NCBI GenBank assembly: GCA_945788155.1
Contig: CALZKX010000089.1
Location: 1 to 12,461 of the forward strand
Direction of reading: 5' to 3'
DNA: 12,461 nt
Source: an uncultured Flavobacteriaceae bacterium
Lineage (GTDB): Bacteria; Bacteroidota; Bacteroidia; Flavobacteriales; Flavobacteriaceae
Position numbers and translations under genes: made by a program. The notes under the pieces are model-generated. The model searched no databases, was not told the origin of the DNA, and was given only the letters and a program-made list of their open reading frames with translations. Below, piece by piece: positions 6,809-12,461 of the stretch (its first letter is position 1; each line of letters begins with the position of its first letter).

Positions 6809-8140
6809 TTAGTTGATTATCGCATTCTTTGGAATACGAAATAAAAGTACGACACCAACAATAAAAAAAGTGATTAAGAACAAAATTGAATATCGCATAC
6901 TTCCAGTAATTTCGGCAACAAAACCATACATAAACATTCCTATAACAATGCCTATTTTTTCAGCCACATCATAAAAGCTAAAATACGAAGCAGAATCTTC
7001 AGTTTGTTCTGGAATGAGCTTGCTGTAAGTAGATCTGGATAGCGATTGGATTCCTCCCATTACCAGTCCAACTAACCCAGCAGTGATATAAAATTGAACA
7101 GGTGTTATTATAAAAAAGGCATAAGCACATATTACAATCCAACAAAATATAATAATAATCAGCGTTTTTATATTACCTATCTTACCAGATAAATCTGCAG
7201 TATAATTAGCACCAACAACAGCCACTAATTGTATTAATAAAATACTTACAATTAGTCCTGTAGTAGAATCTTGAGTTCCCCAATCCAGCTCCTCGACAGC
7301 AAAATAAGTAGCTGCAATCATAATAGTTTGTACAGCCATACTGTAGACAAAAAAAGCACTTAAATACCTTCGTAAAACCAAATTGGTTTTTAATGCTTTC
7401 CATATTTTTTTTAATTCATTATAGCCATGAACCAATACGGACTTTGTTACTTTATGTCCTTCATTTGTTCCGGTAGGTAAATATTTAAATGTGTATTGTG
7501 CAAATAACATCCACCAAATCCCTACCATGATAAAAGCAATTCTGGTTGGCTGTCCAGCATCATCAAAACCAAAAGTGTCGTAAAATAAAATCATTACCAA
7601 ATTAACAACAAGTAGAATTACGCTACCTACATATCCAAGGGAAAATCCTTTCGCACTTATTTTGTCTTGTTGCTCTGGGTATGCTATATCTGGTAAATAG
7701 GAGTTATAAAACACCAAGCTGCCCCAAAAACCTATTAATGCAAGCATATAACACAATAAGCCAAACCATAAAACATCCAAACTAAACCAATATAATCCAA
7801 TACAAGATAGTGCGCCTAAATAGCAGAAAAACTTCATGAAACCTTCTTTATTGCCCACATAATCTGAAATACCAGACAAGACAGGAGACAAAAACGATAC
7901 TACTAAAAAGCTTAGTGCTGTGATGTAACTTATTAACGAATCATTATTAAAATTATAACCAATAAAAGTAACAGTGTCACTTATTTTCTCACCCGTTTCC
8001 GTGTCTTTAATAATAGTTAATGCGCCATAAAAAATTGGGAATACTGCCGACGTAATAACCAATGGATATACCGAGTTTGCCCAATCATAAAACGCCCAAG
8101 CGTTTAAAAGTTTTTTACTTCCTTTTTCCAATACTGCCAT
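6809..8140 (-). CDS. MFS transporter, UMF1 (Atg22-like) family
   Basis: This is a multi-pass inner-membrane protein of about 443 residues with roughly 12 hydrophobic segments. Family hallmarks of UMF1/Atg22-like major facilitator proteins are present: WAFYDWANS at the first helix, FLSPVLSGISDYVGNKE after the second (the family's version of the MFS loop motif), FYNSYLPDIA, KGFSLGYVGS, and GGIQSLSRSTYSKLIP in the C-terminal half. The substrate is unknown; yeast Atg22 exports amino acids from vacuoles, but that does not transfer securely. The frame is also open to an ATG at 8158, but that codon lies in the loop of a hairpin terminator for the upstream gene. I therefore place the start at the ATG at 8140 (MAVLEKGSKKLLNAW), which also fits the family N-terminus. 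The stop codon adjoins the palindromic terminator. Confidence 0.87.
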   Translation of the reverse strand: MAVLEKGSKKLLNAWAFYDWANSVYPLVITSAVFPIFYGALTIIKDTETGEKISDTVTFIGYNFNNDSLISYITALSFLVVSFLSPVLSGISDYVGNKEGFMKFFCYLGALSCIGLYWFSLDVLWFGLLCYMLALIGFWGSLVFYNSYLPDIAYPEQQDKISAKGFSLGYVGSVILLVVNLVMILFYDTFGFDDAGQPTRIAFIMVGIWWMLFAQYTFKYLPTGTNEGHKVTKSVLVHGYNELKKIWKALKTNLVLRRYLSAFFVYSMAVQTIMIAATYFAVEELDWGTQDSTTGLIVSILLIQLVAVVGANYTADLSGKIGNIKTLIIIIFCWIVICAYAFFIITPVQFYITAGLVGLVMGGIQSLSRSTYSKLIPEQTEDSASYFSFYDVAEKIGIVIGMFMYGFVAEITGSMRYSILFLITFFIVGVVLLFRIPKNAIIN

Positions 8141-8173
8141 AAATAAAAAGCTGCCCAATTGTATGAGCAGCTT
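8141..8173 (-). terminator. Intrinsic terminator after the M48 protease gene
   Basis: On the minus strand AAGCTGC (8173-8167) pairs with GCAGCTT (8154-8148) around a 12-nt loop and runs straight into TTTTTATTT. It lies 37 bp after the M48 stop codon and ends at the MFS start codon, so it separates the two genes and argues against the longer MFS start. Confidence 0.65.
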
Positions 8174-8182
8174 CTAAAGTAA

Positions 8183-8200
8183 CCATTTATATGTAAATGG
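8183..8200 (-). repeat. Small perfect hairpin CCATTTA/TAAATGG
   Basis: A 7-bp perfect stem with a 4-nt loop lies 10 bp after the M48 stop and upstream of the main terminator on the minus strand. It has only a weak T-tail. It may protect the 3' end of the mRNA or assist termination. Confidence 0.4.
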
Positions 8201-8209
8201 CTATAAAAA

Positions 8210-9034
8210 TTATTCTCTAAACGATGTTACACCAAATTTCTTAGCCTCCTCTTTTGCTTTTGGAGCAAGCTTAATTAAGTTAGCAATTCTTGTATCATTA
8301 GAAGGATGTGTGCTTAAAAATTCTGGTGGTGCTTGTCCTCCACTATTAGCTTTCATACGCTTCCATAACTGCGCAGCTTCATCAGGATTATAACCAGCTA
8401 TTGCCATTAAACGTATCCCTATTTCATCTGCTTGAGTTTCATGACTTCTGCTAAAAGGTAACATACCTCCTACATTAGACACAACTCCATACGATTGGTT
8501 AAATATATTTCTTGATTGCTCATCCTTTATAGCCACATTACCAGCAATTGCAAGTCCCTGCTGCACATATGCAGCACTCATACGCTGTTGTCCATGATTG
8601 GCGAGCGCGTGTGCCACTTCGTGCCCCATTATGGCAGCCACACCTGTTTCTCCTGCAGCAATGGGAAGGATTCCTGTATAAAATACAATTTTCCCTCCTG
8701 GCATAGCCCAAGCATTTACTGTTTTATCGTTAACTAAATTATAGTCCCATTTATAATCCTTTAAATAACCTTCGTAACCATTGGCATTTAGCCAACGTTC
8801 GGCAGCTACAGCTATGCGTTGTCCAACTCTCGTAATCATTTCAGCATCTTTGGTACCTTTAACGATATTATTTTTACTTAAAAATTCATCATATTGTGCA
8901 AAAGCTGTTGGGAATAATGTTGCGTTCTCTGTGCCTGGAAAAGCCATCGTCTTTTTTCCTGTAAAAGGATTTGTTGCACATGAGAAAAACAAAAGTATAG
9001 CTCCAATTGCGACTAATTGTTTACGAAATTTCAT
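8210..9034 (-). CDS. M48 family zinc metalloprotease, lipoprotein
   Basis: This 274-residue protein has a lipoprotein signal whose lipobox LLFFSC puts the lipidated Cys at residue 19, so it is expected in the periplasm on a membrane, most likely the outer one. The peptidase M48 domain has the zinc motif HEVAH (H138, E139, H142) in GHEVAHALANHG. The third ligand is E199 in SHETQADEIG, and the conserved C-terminal STHPSNDTRI lies at 241-250. Together these match BepA/LoiP-type and Oma1-like envelope proteases, which act on misfolded or misassembled outer-membrane proteins. There are no TPR repeats after the protease domain, so it resembles the short LoiP type more than BepA. It is divergent from msrB across a 152-bp gap and is followed by its own terminator. 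The catalytic set is complete; the in vivo substrate is unknown. Confidence 0.92.
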   Translation of the reverse strand: MKFRKQLVAIGAILLFFSCATNPFTGKKTMAFPGTENATLFPTAFAQYDEFLSKNNIVKGTKDAEMITRVGQRIAVAAERWLNANGYEGYLKDYKWDYNLVNDKTVNAWAMPGGKIVFYTGILPIAAGETGVAAIMGHEVAHALANHGQQRMSAAYVQQGLAIAGNVAIKDEQSRNIFNQSYGVVSNVGGMLPFSRSHETQADEIGIRLMAIAGYNPDEAAQLWKRMKANSGGQAPPEFLSTHPSNDTRIANLIKLAPKAKEEAKKFGVTSFRE

Positions 9035-9090
9035 CTTGTTTATGGTTTTTTTTTGAAATTTAAAATTACAAAAAAGGTTTCTTAAATTTA

Positions 9091-9115
9091 TGACACTAAC
9101 TATGATTAATTGTCA
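9091..9115. promoter_or_regulatory. TGACA-N15-TGTCA dyad between divergent M48 and msrB genes
   Basis: TGACA (9091-9095) and TGTCA (9111-9115) are perfect inverted half-sites, and inner TAA/TTA triplets partly extend the symmetry. The dyad sits in the middle of the only intergenic region that must hold promoters for both the M48 protease and MsrB, so a shared regulator is possible. Five-base half-sites in AT-rich DNA can arise by chance. Confidence 0.25.
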
Positions 9116-9186
9116 CTTTTTTTATAAATTTTGTAATCCTAATAATAATATTTCGACTTTAACAATACTAAATTAATGCTTTTACT

Positions 9187-9669
9187 ATGAAAAAGATATG
9201 TACACTTACATTAATTAGTTTGTTTTTTAGTTGTAATAGTTCAGCTCAAAAAAAAGAACTAGCTGAGAATTTTTCTGTTACTAAAACCGAAACTGAATGG
9301 AAAGCCCAACTTTCCGATTTGCAATATTATGTGCTTAGGGAAGCTGGCACAGAGCCTGCTTTTAGTAGTTCGTTTAACAACAACAATTTAAAAGGAGTTT
9401 ATGTTTGTGCTGCTTGTGAAACACCTTTATTTAAAAGTGAGTATAAATACGATTCTGGTTCAGGTTGGCCTAGTTTTGATAGGGAAATAAAAGGAAATGT
9501 TGCCTATTCGGTAGATTACAATTTAGGTATAGCAAGAAAAGAAGAGCATTGTGCAACCTGTGGAGGCCATTTAGGGCATGTGTTTGATGATGGCCCAAGC
9601 GAAACTACTGGCTTACGGCATTGTATAAATGGAGCAGCTTTAAAGTTTATTCCTAAAAAAGATGAATAG
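9187..9669 (+). CDS. msrB: Peptide-methionine (R)-S-oxide reductase MsrB, predicted lipoprotein
   Basis: This 160-residue protein reduces the R-epimer of methionine sulfoxide in oxidised proteins. The N-terminus is a lipoprotein signal (ISLFFSC, Cys16), predicting an exported, membrane-anchored enzyme rather than the usual cytosolic one. The MsrB fold follows from about residue 35: WKAQLSDLQYYVLREAGTEPAFSS, split around the family motif, then the zinc pairs C74/C77 (CAAC) and C122/C125 (CATC). GSGWPSFD lies at 91-98, HLGHVFDDGP at 128-137, and the catalytic Cys146 in RHCINGAAL. The residue after the active-site Asn is Gly where Ser is common, a mild variation. The stop overlaps the start of the DUF1572 gene by 8 bases, suggesting coupled translation. 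It is transcribed away from an M48 envelope protease. Confidence 0.95.
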   Translation: MKKICTLTLISLFFSCNSSAQKKELAENFSVTKTETEWKAQLSDLQYYVLREAGTEPAFSSSFNNNNLKGVYVCAACETPLFKSEYKYDSGSGWPSFDREIKGNVAYSVDYNLGIARKEEHCATCGGHLGHVFDDGPSETTGLRHCINGAALKFIPKKDE

Positions 9670-10216
9670 CAGTTATTTATCGAGCATTATAAAACAGTTT
9701 GAATATTACAAAAGCCTTAGCGAAAAAACTTTTGACCAACTAACCGATAATGATATTCATTGGCAATACAATCCTGAAAGTAATAGTATAGCAATCATTA
9801 CGAAACACATCGTTGGAAATATGTTGTCTCGTTGGACCAATTTTTTAAACGAAGATGGTGAAAAAACTTGGCGCCAACGTGACCAAGAATTCGAGAACAC
9901 TTATACGAATAAGATTGAGATGCTCCAAGCTTGGGAAAAAGGCTGGAATTGTTTATTTAATGCAATTAAACCGTTGACTGAAGAGGAACTTGAGCAAATA
10001 ATTTACATACGTAACCAAGGACATACAATTGCAGAAGCCATTAACAGGCAACTTGCACATTATTCTTACCATATTGGTCAACTTGTATTTTTAGGTAAAA
10101 TGATTACAAACGATAATTGGAAATCATTATCCATTCCCAAAGGCAAATCAAAGAGTTATAACCGAGAAAAGTTCTCCAAGAAAAAAGGCAGAAGACATTT
10201 TACCGAAGACCTTTAA
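9662..10216 (+). CDS. DinB-like DUF1572 family protein
   Basis: This 184-residue, mostly helical protein matches the DUF1572 branch of the DinB/YfiT superfamily of four-helix bundles. The expected metal triad is present: H49 in ITKHIVGNM, and H133 and H137 in QLAHYSYHIGQLVFLGK, the hallmark last helix. Other family features are the N-terminal IIKQFEYYKSLSEKTFDQL helix, HWQYNPESNSIA, and a basic tail with GKSKSYNREKF near 161-171. Characterised superfamily members are metal-dependent thiol transferases (mycothiol or bacillithiol dependent) or DNA-damage-induced proteins of unknown activity; a thiol-linked reaction for this one is only a guess. It begins inside the last codons of msrB (8-base overlap), so it is probably made together with that redox repair enzyme. 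No signal peptide is seen, so it should be cytosolic. Confidence 0.87.
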   Translation: MNSSYLSSIIKQFEYYKSLSEKTFDQLTDNDIHWQYNPESNSIAIITKHIVGNMLSRWTNFLNEDGEKTWRQRDQEFENTYTNKIEMLQAWEKGWNCLFNAIKPLTEEELEQIIYIRNQGHTIAEAINRQLAHYSYHIGQLVFLGKMITNDNWKSLSIPKGKSKSYNREKFSKKKGRRHFTEDL

Positions 10217-10273
10217 TATTACAGTTAGGTTTCGTAAATTCGTAGCCTAATTTTATGACTTAAATATATACTC

Positions 10274-11650
10274 ATGAGTAAATACGATATTATTGTTCTC
10301 GGCAGTGGTCCAGGAGGCTATGTAACAGCCATTAGAGCATCACAGTTAGGATTTAAAACCGCAGTTGTAGAAAAGGAAAGCCTTGGAGGAGTGTGTTTAA
10401 ATTGGGGCTGTATCCCTACAAAAGCCTTGTTGAAATCGGCTCAAGTTTTTGAATATTTAAAACATGCTGGAGATTATGGATTATCGGTAAAAGAAGCTGA
10501 CAAAGATTTTGATGCTGTTGTAAAACGTAGTCGTGGTGTTGCTGATGGTATGAGTAAAGGTGTTCAATTTTTATTAAAAAAAAATAAAGTTGACGTTATT
10601 AACGGCTATGGAAAAATTAAACCTGGAAAAAAAGTAGATGTAAATGGTACTGAGTATAGTGCAGATCACATTATTATCGCTACAGGAGCGCGTTCGCGTG
10701 AATTACCAAGTTTGCCACAAGATGGTAAAAAGGTGATTGGTTATCGAGAAGCATTGGCTTTAGAAAAGCAGCCAAAAAAGATGGTTATTGTAGGCTCTGG
10801 TGCCATTGGCGTTGAGTTTGCTTATTTCTATAACGCCATGGGAACTGAGGTTACAATTGTTGAGTTTATGCCAAAAATAGTGCCTGTAGAAGATGATGAT
10901 GTTTCAAAACAACTAGAACGTTCCTTTAAGAAAAGTGGCATCAACATAATGACATCAGCTGAAGTTACAAGTGTAGATACTTCTGGAAAAGGTGTAAAAG
11001 CCACTGTAAAAACTAAAAAAGGTGAAGAAATTCTGGATGCCGATATTGTGTTATCAGCAGTAGGTATAAAATCGAATATCGAAAATATTGGATTAGAAGA
11101 TGTAGGGATTGTTACAGATAGAGACAAAATTATTGTAAACGACTATTACCAAACTAACATTCCTGGGTATTATGCTATAGGAGATGTAACACCAGGACAA
11201 GCATTAGCACATGTAGCATCTGCTGAAGGTATTTTATGTGTCGAAAAAATTGCTGGACAACATGTTGAAGCATTAGATTATGGGAATATTCCTGGTTGTA
11301 CGTATTGCTCTCCTGAAATTGCTAGTGTAGGTTTAACTGAAAAACAAGCTAAAGAACAAGGTATCGATATAAAAATTGGCAAATTTCCATTCTCTGCATC
11401 TGGAAAAGCAAGTGCTAGTGGACATAAAGATGGATTTGTAAAAGTGATTTTTGATGCTAAATATGGCGAATGGCTAGGTTGCCACATGATTGGTGCTGGT
11501 GTAACTGATATGATTGCTGAAGCTGTTTTAGGAAGAAAACTAGAAACAACTGGACATGAAGTATTAAAAGCGGTTCACCCACATCCTACAATGAGTGAAG
11601 CAGTTATGGAGGCTGTTGCAGCGGCTTATGGCGAAGTGATACATTTATAG
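10274..11650 (+). CDS. lpdA: Dihydrolipoyl dehydrogenase (E3)
   Basis: This 458-residue flavoprotein reoxidises dihydrolipoamide in 2-oxoacid dehydrogenase complexes and the glycine cleavage system, passing electrons to NAD+. The FAD-binding Rossmann motif GSGPGG lies at residues 10-15. The redox disulfide C41/C46 is in GVCLNWGCIPTK. ATG-type flavin contact IIATGARSRELP lies near 134-145. The NAD-binding motif GSGAIG is at 174-179 with E197 at the end of the second strand. YAIGDV comes before the dimer interface, and the catalytic pair H437/E442 is in HPHPTMSEAV. All active-site residues are present and the length is normal. It stands alone from E1/E2 genes, which is common in Bacteroidetes. 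The 57-bp upstream gap contains TAGGTTTC and TAAATTCG, each one base from the TAnnTTTG -7 element, so it may have its own promoter. A palindromic terminator follows 28 bp after the stop. Confidence 0.96.
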   Translation: MSKYDIIVLGSGPGGYVTAIRASQLGFKTAVVEKESLGGVCLNWGCIPTKALLKSAQVFEYLKHAGDYGLSVKEADKDFDAVVKRSRGVADGMSKGVQFLLKKNKVDVINGYGKIKPGKKVDVNGTEYSADHIIIATGARSRELPSLPQDGKKVIGYREALALEKQPKKMVIVGSGAIGVEFAYFYNAMGTEVTIVEFMPKIVPVEDDDVSKQLERSFKKSGINIMTSAEVTSVDTSGKGVKATVKTKKGEEILDADIVLSAVGIKSNIENIGLEDVGIVTDRDKIIVNDYYQTNIPGYYAIGDVTPGQALAHVASAEGILCVEKIAGQHVEALDYGNIPGCTYCSPEIASVGLTEKQAKEQGIDIKIGKFPFSASGKASASGHKDGFVKVIFDAKYGEWLGCHMIGAGVTDMIAEAVLGRKLETTGHEVLKAVHPHPTMSEAVMEAVAAAYGEVIHL

Positions 11651-11678
11651 AAAAGAATAAAGATCGTTTGCTACTCAA

Positions 11679-11766
11679 ACTTTTAGAATTAAGAATATAG
11701 ACTAAAGGTTCCAGAAATTTCTGGAACTTTTTTATTATTCTAAATATGAGTCTTAATTCTAAAAGT
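11679..11766. terminator. Nested inverted repeats acting as terminator between lpdA and aroQ
   Basis: The centre is a perfect 20-bp palindrome, GTTCCAGAAA/TTTCTGGAAC (11708-11727), followed by six T on the plus strand: an intrinsic terminator for lpdA. Around it lies a second, perfect 16-bp inverted repeat, ACTTTTAGAATTAAGA (11679-11694) and its complement at 11751-11766. The whole 88 bp can fold into one long arm and could also stop minus-strand transcripts from aroQ. Confidence 0.8.
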
Positions 11767-11805
11767 GAATAAAATGAACAGTCTGTATTCTATAAGCGAA
11801 GCGGT

Positions 11806-12225
11806 CTAATTTATAAAACTTTGAATAGCCAACTCATAACTCTGCAATCCAAATCCAAGTATCACACCTTTGGCATTTTGAGAAATAAATGACTTGTGTC
11901 TAAACTCTTCTCTAGCAAAAGTATTAGATATATGAACTTCAATAACTGGAGTTTCAATAGCTTTTACAGCGTCGCCAATACCAACAGATGTATGCGTATA
12001 AGCAGCTGCATTTAATATAACACCATCATAATTAAAACCTACTTCCTGCAATTTATCAATCAATTCACCTTCAATATTCGATTGAAAATGTTCTAAACTT
12101 ACTTGTGGATATTTTTTTTTTGTAGCATCAAAAAACTCCATGAATGTTAAGCTTCCATATATGTTTGGTTCTCTTTTACCAAGTAAGTTAAGATTTGGAC
12201 CATTTATGATGATTAATTTTTTCAT
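11806..12225 (-). CDS. aroQ: 3-dehydroquinate dehydratase, type II
   Basis: This 139-residue cytosolic enzyme catalyses step three of the shikimate pathway, 3-dehydroquinate to 3-dehydroshikimate, and forms a dodecamer in the family. The type II signature at the N-terminus is INGPNLNLLGKREPNIYG, with R18 and the catalytic Tyr23. N72 and H78 (ILNAAAYTHTS) bind substrate, E96 and the catalytic base partner H98 lie in EVHISN, and R109 is in EEFRHKS. All are intact and the length is typical. It ends with TAG, about 40 bp from the nested palindrome shared with lpdA. Upstream, 36 bp before the ATG, is a strong minus-strand hairpin terminator, so its promoter must lie in the short stretch between them unless that hairpin works as an attenuator. 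Bacteroidetes usually carry aroQ next to a xer recombinase gene; no such gene is within the window. Confidence 0.95.
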   Translation of the reverse strand: MKKLIIINGPNLNLLGKREPNIYGSLTFMEFFDATKKKYPQVSLEHFQSNIEGELIDKLQEVGFNYDGVILNAAAYTHTSVGIGDAVKAIETPVIEVHISNTFAREEFRHKSFISQNAKGVILGFGLQSYELAIQSFIN

Positions 12226-12253
12226 AAATCAAAGGTATCAAAAAATAAAGCAT

Positions 12254-12290
12254 AAAAAAAGAGCGCCAAATTTGCGCTCCTTCTTTCTTT
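12254..12290. terminator. GAGCGC/GCGCTC hairpin terminator upstream of aroQ
   Basis: GAGCGC (12261-12266) and GCGCTC (12274-12279) form a GC-rich 6-bp stem around the loop CAAATTT. On the minus strand it is followed directly by seven T (12260-12254), an excellent intrinsic terminator. On the plus strand it is followed by a looser T-rich stretch (CTTCTTTCTTTATTT), so it may work both ways. Confidence 0.72.
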
Positions 12291-12461
12291 ATTTGCTATT
12301 AATCAATACTGTTAATATAAAAATCTGTGAATTAAGTTTCGATTAATTAATAGCTAATTAAAAAATAAAAATGCTTTTGAACAAAAATTTAACCCAAAAA
12401 ATAGTATTTTTATCGATAAAGTTGCATTATCACTAGTATTTATTGAGTAATATTTATCCTA
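12281..12461. other. Non-coding AT-rich right end of window
   Basis: All frames carry frequent stops. The longest plausible plus-strand start (ATG at 12371) gives only 21 codons before TAG. No tRNA-like fold is apparent. The stretch probably holds promoters or the 3' untranslated end of a gene beyond the window. The two T-rich strings around 12400 and 12450 are too weak to call promoters. Confidence 0.5.

Noticed and set aside
9110..9133. TTG … AATTTTG as a promoter for msrB
   Set aside because: The spacing between the elements is about 13 bp, too short for the TTTG-N(17-23)-TAnnTTTG pattern, and the -7 has a mismatch.
12140..12346. 68-codon plus-strand open frame at the right end
   Set aside because: It starts antisense inside aroQ and reads straight through the GC-rich terminator hairpin. 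The composition is basic and low-complexity, with no family resemblance.
12371..12436. Short plus-strand frame beginning MLLNKNLTQK
   Set aside because: It runs only 21 codons to a TAG and has no leader or family features that would distinguish it from chance.

Overview
The window looks like a chromosomal segment from a marine-type member of the Flavobacteriaceae (Bacteroidetes). The DNA is AT-rich. Translation starts follow A/T-rich leaders rather than Shine-Dalgarno sites. The encoded proteins are typical of the group: the type IX secretion protein PorQ, Bacteroidetes-style Lon, head-GIN (DUF2807) proteins and lipoproteins with short FFSC lipoboxes. I see no phage, plasmid, CRISPR or RNA genes. 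The only repeat-like element is a ~143-bp imperfect palindrome.

Layout. (1) 1-3411, minus strand: lon followed by porQ, which runs off the left edge. (2) 3412-3650: a divergent control region with two small hairpins and a candidate promoter. (3) 3651-6647, plus strand: a tightly packed four-gene unit of ECF sigma factor, membrane-anchored anti-sigma-like protein, secreted Asp-aromatic repeat protein, and secreted GSGD-repeat head-GIN protein. It ends at the long palindrome (6664-6806), which can act as a bidirectional terminator. (4) 6809-9034, minus strand: an M48 lipoprotein metalloprotease, its own terminator, then a UMF1-type MFS transporter. (5) 9187-11650, plus strand: a lipoprotein MsrB overlapping a DinB-like DUF1572 gene, then dihydrolipoyl dehydrogenase. 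(6) 11651-11805: a nested palindrome/terminator between convergent genes. (7) 11806-12225, minus strand: type II dehydroquinase (aroQ). (8) 12226-12461: non-coding, with a strong hairpin terminator.

How the genes fit together. Much of the window concerns envelope and protein quality: Lon (cytosolic proteolysis), PorQ (T9SS surface attachment complex), an M48 lipoprotein protease, a lipoprotein methionine sulfoxide reductase, and the sigma-factor operon. That operon is the most interesting part. It couples an ECF sigma/anti-sigma pair to two exported proteins that both appear to be regular beta-solenoids with a rung of about 17-21 residues. This suggests an autoregulated envelope or surface response whose output and/or sensor is the pair of solenoids. 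The function is inferred; no experimental role is visible from sequence. Lpd and AroQ are core metabolism and are unremarkable.
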